Positions 1-8,536 of a stretch of 64,000 nucleotides of DNA are shown piece after piece. The number at the start of each line of letters is the position of its first letter. Position 1 is the first letter of the stretch. A program made the position numbers and the translations under genes. The stretch covers positions 1 to 64,000 of the forward strand of contig NZ_PIQH01000006.1 in the NCBI RefSeq assembly GCF_003987475.1. Direction: 5' to 3'. Below the pieces are notes generated by a model, which saw nothing but the letters and a program-made list of their open reading frames with translations, was not told where the DNA came from and ran no database searches. Source of the stretch: Idiomarina tyrosinivorans. Lineage in GTDB: Bacteria > Pseudomonadota > Gammaproteobacteria > Enterobacterales > Alteromonadaceae.

Positions 1-30
1 TGAATCGCGTAGCGCGCGGCTGAGAGACAT

Positions 31-67
31 AAAAAAACTCCAGTGACAGTTACTATCACTGGAGTTT
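31..67 (-). terminator. Rho-independent terminator after mdh
   Basis: A perfect 12-bp inverted repeat (35-46 with 56-67, 9-nt loop) is followed on the minus strand by seven T residues (A run at 31-37). It lies about 100 bp past the mdh stop and is oriented to end leftward transcription. Nothing else is recognisable between position 1 and mdh. Confidence 0.85.
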
Positions 68-169
68 GACAGCTCCACTTGATCGGTCAATGGATCGCTA
101 AATTATTTCTTAACTGATCAGCATTGCGCTGCTATAGCGGGCTTTTTTAAGGCTAAAACTTGTTTGGGT

Positions 170-1102
170 TTAGCTGACGAAGTCGATGCCTTTTTGGATA
201 TCGCCTTTCAGGCCTTCTAGCATGTCGTTCATGCATTGTTTTTCGAAGGCGCTGATTTCGCCGTACGGTAAGACTTCTTCTACACCGCCTTTACCTAAAC
301 GTACCGGCTGTGCGAAGAATTCTGCGTGTTCGCTACCGCCGTCGACATAGGTGCATTCAACCACTGATTGGCCTTCTAAGGCTTTAACCAACGACAAGCA
401 GAAGCGTGCCGCTGCTTGCCCCATCGACAAGGTTGCAGAACCGCCACCGGCTTTTGCTTCAACCACTTCTGTACCGGCGTTTTGAATGCGGTGTGTTAAT
501 GCTTTGATTTCTTCATCAGTGAAGCTTACCCCTTCCACTTGCGACAACAATGGCAAGATAGTTGTACCACTGTGGCCACCGATCACTGGCACGGTGACAT
601 TCGCTGGGTTTAAACCGCGCAATTCAGCAACAAACGCTTCTGAACGGATAACGTCTAGCGTCGTCACACCGAACAATTTGTTTTTGTTGTAACAACCACG
701 TTGCTTCAATACTTCGCGCGCGATTGGCACGGTCGTGTTCACTGGGTTAGTGATAATACCGATGCAGGCGTCTGGGCAGTTATCGGCGATGCCTTCAACC
801 AGGTTCTTCACGATACCTGCGTTCATGTTAAACAAGTCTGAACGATCCATACCCGGTTTACGTGGTACACCTGCAGGGATTAGAACGATATCGCTACCGA
901 CCAATGCCGAAGCTAAATCGTCTTTACCGAAGCCCTGTACCTTAACGTCGGTTGGGATGTGGCTTAAATCGACTGCAACACCCGGGACAACTGGGGCAAC
1001 GTCGTACAACGATAACTCAGAACCTGCCGGTAATTGAGTTTTCAACAACAATGATAATGCTTGGCCAATACCGCCAGCAGCTCCTAGAACGGCAACTTTC
1101 AT
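170..1102 (-). CDS. mdh: Malate dehydrogenase (NAD)
   Basis: This TCA-cycle enzyme interconverts malate and oxaloacetate with NAD in the cytosol. The 310-aa protein has the usual length of the enterobacterial-type enzyme. The N-terminal Rossmann motif GAAGGIG spans residues 7-13. The substrate arginines lie in [10 protein letters not shown] (about 80-89) and in the LDVIRSE segment (about 149-155). The catalytic histidine is in VIGGHSG (His177). The start ATG has a GGAG ribosome-binding site. It is divergent from argR, a pairing common in Vibrio- and Shewanella-type genomes. Identification is essentially certain. Confidence 0.98.
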   Translation of the reverse strand: MKVAVLGAAGGIGQALSLLLKTQLPAGSELSLYDVAPVVPGVAVDLSHIPTDVKVQGFGKDDLASALVGSDIVLIPAGVPRKPGMDRSDLFNMNAGIVKNLVEGIADNCPDACIGIITNPVNTTVPIAREVLKQRGCYNKNKLFGVTTLDVIRSEAFVAELRGLNPANVTVPVIGGHSGTTILPLLSQVEGVSFTDEEIKALTHRIQNAGTEVVEAKAGGGSATLSMGQAAARFCLSLVKALEGQSVVECTYVDGGSEHAEFFAQPVRLGKGGVEEVLPYGEISAFEKQCMNDMLEGLKGDIQKGIDFVS

Positions 1103-1135
1103 TTCAGACTCCGTTATGCTTCTAAATGTGCCGAA

Positions 1136-1164
1136 ACTTTACTCTAATCCCCCTAAAAATACAA
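1136..1164 (-). promoter_or_regulatory. Possible mdh promoter
   Basis: On the minus strand TTGTAT (1159-1164) and TAAAGT (1136-1141) are separated by 17 bp, about 35 bp upstream of the mdh ATG. The -35 match is weak, so this is a tentative sigma70 assignment. Confidence 0.4.
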
Positions 1165-1205
1165 CTTGCACGGGCATTAGCCAATCGTCGAATTGGCAAC
1201 AAAAA

Positions 1206-1222
1206 TGCGCTAGACTAGCGCA
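1206..1222. promoter_or_regulatory. 17-bp palindrome between mdh and argR
   Basis: TGCGCTAG and CTAGCGCA are exact inverted arms around a single central A, midway between the divergent mdh and argR starts. It does not resemble the ARG-box consensus (TGAAT and ATTCA arms). It could be an operator for either promoter; the binding protein is unknown. Confidence 0.45.
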
Positions 1223-1274
1223 GAATCGAATATGACGGTGAATCACTCCATTACCTGTAGGGACGGCTCGGCAC

Positions 1275-1751
1275 ATGCCAACAACTAAGCAAGATGCGCT
1301 TGTTGACGCATTTAAAGCATTATTAAAAGAAGAACGGTTTGGTTCGCAGTCGGCTATCGTGAATGCCTTAAACCAACAAGGCTTTGATAATATTAGCCAA
1401 TCGAAAGTATCGCGGATGCTGAGCAAGTTTGGCGCGGTACGCACACGCAACGCGAAGCAGGAAATGGTGTACTGCTTGCCGCCCGAGTTGGGTATTCCTT
1501 CTACTCAAGCACCACTGAGCCAACTGGTGTTAGATATTCAACACAACGACGTGATGGTGATCATTCGCACGAGCCCAGGAGCCGCGCAATTGATCGCTAG
1601 ATTGCTAGATTCGGTGGGTAAAAAAGAGGGAGTGTTGGGAACCATTGCCGGTGACGACACCATTTTTATCGCACCGCTTAAGGTCGCGGACATTGATTTT
1701 ACCCTGCAAAAAGTTCGCGAGTTGTTTAAAAAGCGTGGTGTGTCGCACTAA
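1275..1751 (+). CDS. argR: Arginine repressor ArgR
   Basis: This hexameric, arginine-responsive DNA-binding protein represses arginine biosynthesis genes. The 158-aa length is typical (E. coli 156). The N-terminal winged-helix domain contains the recognition segment [19 protein letters not shown] (about residues 41-59). The C-terminal oligomerisation and arginine-binding domain contains the GDDT motif (about 126-129). Its stop overlaps the convergent peroxidase gene by 4 bp. No clear ARG box was found in the upstream gap, so autoregulation is not visible here. Confidence 0.96.
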   Translation: MPTTKQDALVDAFKALLKEERFGSQSAIVNALNQQGFDNISQSKVSRMLSKFGAVRTRNAKQEMVYCLPPELGIPSTQAPLSQLVLDIQHNDVMVIIRTSPGAAQLIARLLDSVGKKEGVLGTIAGDDTIFIAPLKVADIDFTLQKVRELFKKRGVSH

Positions 1752-2701
1752 GCCGTCTGGCTTTCTGAGTCTGTCGCCGGTTGACCATGTTTCAGTAAAA
1801 AGGTCGGCGAAGGGATAAAAAAGCTGGCGTTGGTGACTGCTTGGGTAAAATCCAGTAGCGGATCGTAATCGCCCTGGCTGTCGGCGTAGTAACGGCGCTT
1901 CAGCCACTCCACCACTTTTTTCGGCTGGTTGCTGCAATACATTGCCAGCAGACCCTGTTCACGCAGATCACCCCACGGCATGTTTTGCCGCAACAGCGGA
2001 ATAGGTTGTTCATTTTGGTCCAATAAGCGCGTTTTCGAGGCATGGGTCACACTCTCGATTTCCGCCTCAGACAAACGCTCACCCGAGACTTTCTCCCGCC
2101 CCATCAACTGTTCTTGACGTTGCGGACCAATATGTTCCCACCGGCGCAGGTCATGGCGGAACTTCTGCAACAACAAATAACTGCCAGCCGCAAACGCTGG
2201 CTCTTCGCTGGCGTTCACTAACGCAACTTCGCGTTTACGCAGGCCACGCGGATTGTCTGGCGCATCGATAAAACCTAACAGATCACGGCCGTCTAAATAA
2301 CGGAAGGTGCGGATTTGCTCAACAATCTCGATATCGTGTCCAAACCATTCTATGAGGGCTCTTGCCGCAAGAAAGTTGGCATCAAAGCGGTCTGAGCGAA
2401 TGTGTAACAGAATATCGAAGGGTTGCCGTGGCGCTTCGCGGTCGTCGTCACGCAGTTCTGGAAATGCTTGTAGGTACAGCGGGCGCTGCTCTGGGTAGAC
2501 GATATCCCAATAGTCACTGCCGATCGCGACAAAGCCATTAAGCATGGCCTCGGAAAAACGTTCGTCCAGTTCGTCGAGGATGATCGGCATTCTACCGAGT
2601 TTTCGCCGTAGTCCATCGACATCGTCGGTCATAACATTGCACAACAACGTAAGCCCGTGTAGGTTTGGCTCAGCACACACGCCAGTTTGCGCCTTTTGCA
2701 A
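1748..2701 (-). CDS. DyP-type (YfeX-like) haem peroxidase
   Basis: The product looks like a dye-decolorizing-type haem peroxidase of the cytosolic YfeX class, about 317 aa. It follows YfeX through the [12 protein letters not shown] segment and the distal haem motif GFIDAPDNP, where the catalytic Asp is kept but the usual GxxDG final Gly is Ala. The proximal His lies in SVTHASKTR, followed by a distal-type Arg in LLRQNMPWG. An ATG exists at 2722, but no ribosome-binding site precedes it. TTG at 2701 has GGAGA 6 bases upstream and gives the family-like N terminus (QTGVCAEP), so TTG is preferred. The physiological substrate cannot be read from sequence. Confidence 0.85.
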   Translation of the reverse strand: MQKAQTGVCAEPNLHGLTLLCNVMTDDVDGLRRKLGRMPIILDELDERFSEAMLNGFVAIGSDYWDIVYPEQRPLYLQAFPELRDDDREAPRQPFDILLHIRSDRFDANFLAARALIEWFGHDIEIVEQIRTFRYLDGRDLLGFIDAPDNPRGLRKREVALVNASEEPAFAAGSYLLLQKFRHDLRRWEHIGPQRQEQLMGREKVSGERLSEAEIESVTHASKTRLLDQNEQPIPLLRQNMPWGDLREQGLLAMYCSNQPKKVVEWLKRRYYADSQGDYDPLLDFTQAVTNASFFIPSPTFLLKHGQPATDSESQTA

Positions 2702-2721
2702 ATCGCATCTCCATTTGTACA

Positions 2722-2753
2722 TTGCGTAGCAAACAATGCATCATACAATGATG
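2722..2753 (+). promoter_or_regulatory. Putative promoter with overlapping palindrome
   Basis: TTGCGT (2722-2727) and TACAAT (2744-2749) are spaced 16 bp, 35 bp before the DUF885 ATG. The -10 is embedded in a 15-bp palindrome, CATCAT-ACA-ATGATG (2739-2753), which could be an operator. Confidence 0.45.
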
Positions 2754-2783
2754 TTATGACTAACGGAACCTCAAGGAAATACT

Positions 2784-4541
2784 ATGCGCCATTTGATGGT
2801 TTTACTGTGCCTTGCTGCACCTCTCAGCATGGTGGGTTGTGCCAGCACAACAAGCCAAGATTCATCTGCGAAAGCAACCACACAGCAGTCGCTAGACAGC
2901 CAATTTAGCCAACTTGCCGACCGCATTTGGGACGGACTGAGCGAGAGCGACCCGCGTGCACTTCCCGATATGTCAGCGGCGACGTTGGAACAGACATTTC
3001 AGCGCAATCAGGCGTGGTTGAATAAACTCGACAGTATCGATACCACCAAGCTGAGCCAACAGAACCAAATGAATTACGCGATGATTCGTTACGCGTTGGC
3101 CGATGCGGTTGACCGTTATCGTTTTCATGACCACTACATGCCATTAACTTCAGAGGGCGGTTTTCATACCGAGTTGGCATTTATGCCAAGCTCAACGGCC
3201 TTTCATAAGCGCCAAGACTATGAGGACTACCTGGCTAAGCTACAAACCATTCCACGTTATATGGAACAACAAACCGCGTGGTTAAAAAAGGGCATTGAAG
3301 AAGGTTTTACCCAGCCAGCGGCAGCAATGAAAGGCTTTGAAGAAAGTATTGCCGCTTATATTGTGCAACGCCCACAAGATAGCGTGTTTTACGACCCCTT
3401 CGAAAAACGCCCTGACAGCATTAACCCAGTAGACTGGGCCTTACTGCAAGAACAGGCCGCCGATATCATTGATAACCAAGTGATGCCGGCTTATGACGAC
3501 TATTTTACCTTTATGGTTACCGAATATTTGCCAAACTGCCGCGACAGCATTGGTGCCAGTGAGTTACCTAACGGAAGCGCTTGGTACAATAACCGCATCA
3601 TGCATTACACCACATTGGATTTAAGCGCCGAACAAATCCACCAAATTGGTCTGCAAGAAGTGGCACGCATCCGTGCAGAAATGGATACCATTATTGAAAA
3701 ACTGGATTTCAAAGGCAGCTTTGCTGATTTCGTTAATTTCTTGCGAACCGATAAACGTTTCTACCCACAAAGCGCTGATGAATTGATGCGCACGGCAACC
3801 TACATTGCCAAAAAAATGGACGGTAAGCTATTGACCCTGTTCAATAAATTACCGCGCAAACCGTATGGTGTGGAGCCGGTTCCGGCAGAAATCGCACCGA
3901 AATACACTACTGGCCGTTATAAAGATCCTACCCGCGCTGATGAGCCCGGCATGTATTGGGTGAATACCTACGCGTTAGATCGCCGGCCGCTATACCAAAT
4001 GGAAGCATTGACCTTCCACGAGGCAGTGCCCGGGCACCATATACAAGTATCACTCGCGCTAGAAATGGATGACCTACCCGCTTACCGGCAGAACACCTAT
4101 ATTTCGGCCTTCGGTGAAGGTTGGGGTCTGTATGCCGAGTACCTAGGTTTAGAGGCCGGATTCTACCAAGACCCGTACAGCAACTTCGGGCGGTTAAGCT
4201 ATGAAATGTGGCGCGCCGCAAGGCTAGTGGTAGATACCGGTATGCATGCTATGGGCTGGAGCCGCCAACAAGCCATCGATTACATGGCAGAAAATACCGC
4301 ATTATCACTGCACAATTGCACCACAGAAATCGATCGCTATATCACCTGGCCAGCGCAAGCACTGTCTTACAAACTCGGCGAACTCACCATTAAACGCTTG
4401 CGTAACGAAGCCGAGGAAGCGCTCGGCGAAGACTTTGATGTGCGTGATTTCCACGACGCAGTGCTAGAAAACGGCAGTATTCCACTGCAAATGCTCGAGC
4501 AACACATCCGCCAGTGGATCGCAAAGCAAAAATCCGCGTAG
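2784..4541 (+). CDS. DUF885 family lipoprotein, putative metallopeptidase
   Basis: This 585-aa protein starts with a lipoprotein signal (hydrophobic residues 4-16, lipobox MVGC with Cys19), so it is probably anchored in the periplasm or outer membrane. The body is a DUF885 domain. The family-specific HEAVPGHH motif begins at about residue 412, an HExxH-like arrangement expected to bind zinc, and FGEGWGLYAE follows. DUF885 proteins are generally thought to be metallopeptidases, but substrates are unknown, so function is inferred. AAGGA precedes the ATG. It is monocistronic: divergent from the peroxidase and followed by the foldback element. Confidence 0.88.
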   Translation: MRHLMVLLCLAAPLSMVGCASTTSQDSSAKATTQQSLDSQFSQLADRIWDGLSESDPRALPDMSAATLEQTFQRNQAWLNKLDSIDTTKLSQQNQMNYAMIRYALADAVDRYRFHDHYMPLTSEGGFHTELAFMPSSTAFHKRQDYEDYLAKLQTIPRYMEQQTAWLKKGIEEGFTQPAAAMKGFEESIAAYIVQRPQDSVFYDPFEKRPDSINPVDWALLQEQAADIIDNQVMPAYDDYFTFMVTEYLPNCRDSIGASELPNGSAWYNNRIMHYTTLDLSAEQIHQIGLQEVARIRAEMDTIIEKLDFKGSFADFVNFLRTDKRFYPQSADELMRTATYIAKKMDGKLLTLFNKLPRKPYGVEPVPAEIAPKYTTGRYKDPTRADEPGMYWVNTYALDRRPLYQMEALTFHEAVPGHHIQVSLALEMDDLPAYRQNTYISAFGEGWGLYAEYLGLEAGFYQDPYSNFGRLSYEMWRAARLVVDTGMHAMGWSRQQAIDYMAENTALSLHNCTTEIDRYITWPAQALSYKLGELTIKRLRNEAEEALGEDFDVRDFHDAVLENGSIPLQMLEQHIRQWIAKQKSA

Positions 4542-4625
4542 CGGCATCGTAACTCGGTAGCGCACTCGTCCCGCCAAGGCCGCTAATTCTTTACTGCGGC
4601 CGGGGCTTGGGCTCGCGGCAGGCTC

Positions 4626-4950
4626 GGGATTGGTTGCTCTCTACCACGGCGATTAGCTTGGGTGGGTCGGCATCGTGAGGGGCTGGAGGGCGCTTGATGT
4701 GTAGGCGCTTGGTAGAGTCATTGCACGGCACCCCGCCGGTTCACGAAGCTGGGGAAAAAGCCGCTCAAGCTCATCCATGAGGCGCTTAGTCTCCGGCCGT
4801 CCATGGCCGGAGATACTTTTTCCCCAGCTTCGCGCCCCAACGTTGTGCGTTAAATGTAGGAGAAGTCGCGCCTACACCCCAAGCTTAGGGCTACGGAGAA
4901 GCGATGCCGATACAACACCGAGCGCGCCGTGGCAGAGAACAACCAACCCC
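4626..4950. repeat. Foldback hairpin A
   Basis: This long imperfect palindrome is centred near 4788. Paired blocks from outside inwards are 4626-4651 with 4925-4950 (imperfect), 4667-4675 with 4902-4910 (9 bp perfect), 4699-4708 with 4868-4877 (10 bp perfect) and 4744-4760 with 4816-4832 (17 bp perfect). The tip carries two small stems: CTCAT/ATGAG (4770-4781) and a 9-bp TCTCCGGCC stem (4790-4798 with 4805-4813). It has the same architecture as hairpin B, in inverted orientation. Confidence 0.78.
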
Positions 4951-5002
4951 AAACAGGCTGTCTGAAGCTAATAGATAGAAGCGAGTAGATAAAGGCGGAT
5001 AC

Positions 5003-5307
5003 TTCTTTACTGCGGCTTTCCTCGATGGTGGGCGGCATCGCTTCTCCGCACCTATTTGACTCGGGGTGTGGGCGCGTTTACCTCGATATTGATTGGCGTC
5101 TCGTTGGGGCGCGGGGGCTCCGGTAAAAAGCATCTCTGGCCAGGGAGGGCCAGAGACTGAGCGGCCATGGATGGCTCGAGCGTCTTTTTACCGGAGGCAC
5201 CGTGAACCGACGGGACGCTAAGCACTCACCACCCTAGCGCCCACACCCCGAGCCTTCCCCCAACCCTGACGATGCCGCGAACCCAAGTTAACCGCCGCAG
5301 TAAAGAA
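5003..5307. repeat. Foldback hairpin B
   Basis: Paired blocks from outside inwards are 5003-5016 with 5294-5307 (14 bp perfect), 5033-5040 with 5270-5277 (8 bp), 5060-5075 with 5237-5252 (16 bp perfect) and 5118-5130 with 5184-5196 (13 bp perfect). The tip has a 9-bp TCTCTGGCC stem (5133-5141 with 5148-5156) and a small stem around CATGGATG (about 5165-5175). Against hairpin A, the tip stems differ in sequence but keep pairing, which implies selection on the folded form. Confidence 0.8.
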
Positions 5308-5318
5308 TTGGCAGGCAC

Positions 5319-5345
5319 AAAAAAGCCCGCGGCTGCGGGCTTTTT
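5319..5345 (-). terminator. Bidirectional terminator after acnB
   Basis: GCCCGC and GCGGGC (5325-5330, 5335-5340) pair around a GGCT loop. A6 on the left and T5 on the right make a terminator that works in either direction. It lies 16 bp past the acnB stop and also separates acnB from the foldback element. Confidence 0.9.
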
Positions 5346-5360
5346 GCTTAGTGCTTACGC

Positions 5361-7949
5361 TTAAGCAACGTTAATGGTAGGAATGATATTTTCCTTCGCC
5401 GCTTTTTCGGCGTTGCGGAATTCTTCCATGCGGTCAAAGTTCAAGTATTGGTAAACTTCGCCTGCCATTGCATTGATATCGCTTGCGTATTGTAAGTACT
5501 CTTCTGGTGTCGGCAAGCGACCCACAATTGCACCTACTGCGGCTAATTCAGCCGAGGTTAAGTAAACATTCGCGCCGTCACCGAGACGGTTTGGGAAGTT
5601 ACGGGTAGACGTCGACAATACCGTGGCGCCGGCTTCTACTCGTGCTTGGTTACCCATGCACAATGAACAACCTGGCATTTCGGTACGCACGCCATTGCGG
5701 CTGTAGATATCGTAATAGCCTTCGCTTTCTAATTGCGCTTTATCCATTTTGGTCGGCGGCGCAATCCACAAGCGGGTATTCAATGGGTCGCTGTTCTTCT
5801 CCAGCAACTTACCTGCGGCACGGAAGTGACCGATGTTGGTCATGCACGAACCGATGAAGACTTCGTCAACTTTATCGCCAGCAACTTCGCTCAAGAATTT
5901 GGCGTCGTCTGGATCGTTCGGGCAACAAACGATTGGCTCTTTGATATCGTTCAAGTCGATCTCGATAACCGCTGCGTATTCCGCGTCTTTATCGGCACGG
6001 GTTAACTGCGGGTTCTCTAACCACTCTTCCATCTTCCGTGCACGGCGCTCAAGTGTGCGCGCATCGCCATAACCTTCGTTGATCATCCAACGTAGCATGG
6101 TGATGTTAGAGCGTAGGTATTCGGCCACTGATTGTTCTGACAAATCAATGGTACAGCCCGCTGCTGAACGTTCTGCTGATGCATCTGACAGTTCGAATGC
6201 TTGCTCTACGGTTAAGTGGTTCAAACCTTCGATTTCAAGAATACGGCCAGAGAAGATATTCTTCTTACCGCGTTTCTCAACGGTTAATAGGCCCTCTTTT
6301 ATGGCAAATGCAGGGATTGCATGAACCAAGTCGCGCAGCGTGATGCCTGGCTGCATTTCGCCTTTAAAGCGTACCAATACAGACTCTGGCATATCCAATG
6401 GCATCACCCCTGTTGCCGCCGCAAACGCGACTAAACCCGAACCGGCTGGGAATGAGATACCTAATGGGAAACGCGTGTGTGAGTCACCACCTGTACCGAC
6501 GGTGTCTGGCAACAACATACGGTTCAACCAGCTGTGGATGATACCGTCACCTGGACGCAACGATACACCACCACGGTTCATAATGAAGTCTGGCAAGGTG
6601 TGTTGGGTTTCAACGTCTACCGGTTTTGGATACGCCGCGGTGTGGCAGAATGACTGCATCACTAAGTCTGAGTTAAAGCCCAGGCAAGCCAAGTCTTTCA
6701 ACTCGTCACGGGTCATTGGCCCGGTGGTGTCTTGTGAGCCTACGGTCGTCATTTTCGGTTCACAGTATGTGCCTGGACGAACGCCTTCCATACCACAGGC
6801 TTTACCCACCAATTTCTGCGCTAAAGAATAGCCTGCGCCTGAGTCTGCGGGCTGCTCAGGTTTCAAAAACAGCTCAGAAGCTCCTAAACCTAAGCACTCA
6901 CGTGCTTTTTCAGTTAACCCACGGCCGATAATCAGATTGATACGGCCACCGGCGCGCACTTCATCTAAGATCACACGAGAGGCGTAGTCGTATTCTGCGA
7001 TCACTTCGCCTGCTTCGTTTTCAATTTTACCTTGATACGGGTAAATGGTGATCACATCACCCATGTTCATTTTTTCAACGTCGGCTTCGAACACCAACGC
7101 ACCAGCGTCTTTCATGGTGTTGAAGAAAATTGGCGCAACTTTAGAGCCAATGCAGATACCGCCTGCACGTTTGTTTGGTGTACCTGGCATATCTTCACCG
7201 ATGTACCATAGTACCGAGTTAGTCGCCGATTTACGCGACGAGCCAGTACCGACAACGTCACCAACAAACGCCACAGGATGGCCTTTTTGCTTCAGTTCGT
7301 CGATCTGTTTTGCCGCATCGGTCACGCCTTCACGCGGCATTTTGTACATGGCTTTGGCGTGCAAAGGAATGTCTGGACGTGACCAAGCGTCAGGCGCTGG
7401 AGACAGGTCATCGGTGTTGGTTTCACCGGTCACTTTAAACACGGATGCTTTGATTTGTTCTGGCATCTTGTCACGGCCAGTGAACCACTCGCCTTCGGCC
7501 CAAGATTCGATGACTTCTTTTGCCAGCTCATTGCCAGCTTTCATCTTCTCTTCCACATCGTGGAAAGCATCGAACATCAAAATAGTGTGCTTTAATTCTT
7601 CAGCCGCCAAACGGCTAAGTTCTGCGTCGTCTAATAACGCCACTAGGGTTTCGATATTATAGCCGCCGTGCATATTGCCCAACAATTTTACGGCGTGCTC
7701 TTTTGAGATAACCGGGGAGTTTACTTCGCCTTTTACAATAGCGCTTAAAAAGCCTGCTTTCACATAGGCCGCTTCGTCTACACCCGGCGGTACACGCTCT
7801 GCTAACAACTCAACCAAAAACGCTTCTTCACCCGCAGGTGGATTTTTTAGAAGCTCAACCAGATCGGCCACTTGTTCTGCTGTTAGTGGCTTTGGTGGGA
7901 TACCTTCTGCGGCACGCTCTTCTACGTGCTGGCGATACTCTTTAAGCAC
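5361..7949 (-). CDS. acnB: Aconitate hydratase B
   Basis: This TCA-cycle [4Fe-4S] enzyme interconverts citrate and isocitrate; in relatives the apo-form also binds mRNA. The protein is about 862 aa (E. coli 865) and collinear with AcnB. It has an N-terminal HEAT-like domain ([21 protein letters not shown]), a swivel domain with [19 protein letters not shown], and cluster-binding cysteines in [10 protein letters not shown] and PGCSLCMGN. The open frame extends to a TTG at 7991. GTG at 7949 gives the family N terminus (M)[15 protein letters not shown] and has GAAGAGG about 9 bases upstream, so GTG is chosen. Confidence 0.97.
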   Translation of the reverse strand: MLKEYRQHVEERAAEGIPPKPLTAEQVADLVELLKNPPAGEEAFLVELLAERVPPGVDEAAYVKAGFLSAIVKGEVNSPVISKEHAVKLLGNMHGGYNIETLVALLDDAELSRLAAEELKHTILMFDAFHDVEEKMKAGNELAKEVIESWAEGEWFTGRDKMPEQIKASVFKVTGETNTDDLSPAPDAWSRPDIPLHAKAMYKMPREGVTDAAKQIDELKQKGHPVAFVGDVVGTGSSRKSATNSVLWYIGEDMPGTPNKRAGGICIGSKVAPIFFNTMKDAGALVFEADVEKMNMGDVITIYPYQGKIENEAGEVIAEYDYASRVILDEVRAGGRINLIIGRGLTEKARECLGLGASELFLKPEQPADSGAGYSLAQKLVGKACGMEGVRPGTYCEPKMTTVGSQDTTGPMTRDELKDLACLGFNSDLVMQSFCHTAAYPKPVDVETQHTLPDFIMNRGGVSLRPGDGIIHSWLNRMLLPDTVGTGGDSHTRFPLGISFPAGSGLVAFAAATGVMPLDMPESVLVRFKGEMQPGITLRDLVHAIPAFAIKEGLLTVEKRGKKNIFSGRILEIEGLNHLTVEQAFELSDASAERSAAGCTIDLSEQSVAEYLRSNITMLRWMINEGYGDARTLERRARKMEEWLENPQLTRADKDAEYAAVIEIDLNDIKEPIVCCPNDPDDAKFLSEVAGDKVDEVFIGSCMTNIGHFRAAGKLLEKNSDPLNTRLWIAPPTKMDKAQLESEGYYDIYSRNGVRTEMPGCSLCMGNQARVEAGATVLSTSTRNFPNRLGDGANVYLTSAELAAVGAIVGRLPTPEEYLQYASDINAMAGEVYQYLNFDRMEEFRNAEKAAKENIIPTINVA

Positions 7950-8172
7950 TCTCACTACCTCTTCGTTAAGGACGAAAAAATTTACGCGCAATTATAGGGG
8001 GTTTTCCGTGAAATTCCTATGACAGTCACGGCTTCAGAGGGCTATATCTGGCATAAGTGTGATGAATGGTAGCAGCGACATACTTGGTTACAACTGAATG
8101 TTCGCCAACACAACCTTTTCTATTTTGCTGACGACTAAACTAATGAACGGGCAAACGAGGGAGGGCCTCATC

Positions 8173-8460
8173 ATGAAACGCCTAATTATTGCAGTAGCCA
8201 TGTTGTGTAGCTTTAGTGCTCTCGCTGAAGTACCTTCAGCAGAGAACATGCCGCACTATTTAGTCACCGCCAATAGCGCACATTATCAAGATACGATTCG
8301 CGGTTCCATCAAGCTGATGCAACGGCAAACCTATCAACAGTTGTTGGTCAATAACCAGCAAATGAATCGCCAACATTTAGAAGCCACTGCTAACGCAGTT
8401 GCCGCGCAATTAGGATACGCGTATGAAACCAATGCTGTTGCGCATTTCCACGCGCCGTAA
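8173..8460 (+). CDS. Small secreted protein, unknown function
   Basis: This 95-aa protein has a clear Sec signal peptide (MKRLIIAVAMLCSFSALA, cleavage likely after Ala18). The mature part is about 77 residues, rich in Gln, Asn, Ala and His, with no cysteines. Residues about 45-80 read as a helix-forming segment (QRQTYQQLLVNNQQMNRQHL). A GAGGGAGGG ribosome-binding site precedes ATG 8173; upstream in-frame starts would bury the signal peptide. It is divergent from acnB and followed by a strong terminator, so it appears monocistronic. I do not recognise the family. Confidence 0.72.
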   Translation: MKRLIIAVAMLCSFSALAEVPSAENMPHYLVTANSAHYQDTIRGSIKLMQRQTYQQLLVNNQQMNRQHLEATANAVAAQLGYAYETNAVAHFHAP

Positions 8461-8490
8461 AAGCAAAACTAAGCGGTTATGGCTGACTGT

Positions 8491-8532
8491 TTGAATGCCT
8501 AATACCATTGCGTGTTAGGCATTCAATTTTTT
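8491..8532 (+). terminator. Terminator after the small secreted protein gene
   Basis: A perfect 12-bp stem (8491-8502 with 8515-8526, 12-nt loop) is followed by six T residues. It lies between convergent genes, just before the LysR gene stop. Confidence 0.88.
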
Positions 8533-8536
8533 CTCC

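Larger units (their letters stand above)
4585..5309. repeat. Palindromic foldback element with 16-bp terminal inverted repeats
   Basis: The 819-bp gap between the DUF885 gene and acnB contains no credible gene. Most of it is a 725-bp element bounded by perfect 16-bp inverted repeats (AATTCTTTACTGCGGC at 4585-4600 and its reverse complement at 5294-5309). Inside are two long hairpins, A and B, that are also inverted homologous copies of each other. Conserved blocks recur in both: CTTTACTGCGG, GGCATCG, a GTGTRGGCGC block, CGCGCCCCAACG and a cruciform-like tip. There is no transposase gene and no obvious target-site duplication. It may be a non-autonomous (MITE-like) element, or it may encode a structured RNA. 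Confidence 0.8.

Noticed and set aside
1230-1262. Possible ARG box (TGAATCACTCCATTA) before argR
   Set aside because: The right half lacks ATTCA and the spacing is wrong; the match is too poor to call.
4831-4860. Integron attC-like core (CCCCAAC and GTTAAAT)
   Set aside because: The inverse core does not fit RYYYAAC, the second copy lacks it, and there are no cassettes or integrase nearby.
4777-5133. Short open frames of 60-80 codons inside the foldback element
   Set aside because: They have no ribosome-binding sites, are not conserved between the two halves and are explained by the GC-rich palindrome.
7045-7662. A 205-codon plus-strand frame opposite acnB
   Set aside because: It is a shadow of acnB codon usage, without signal, motif or ribosome-binding site.
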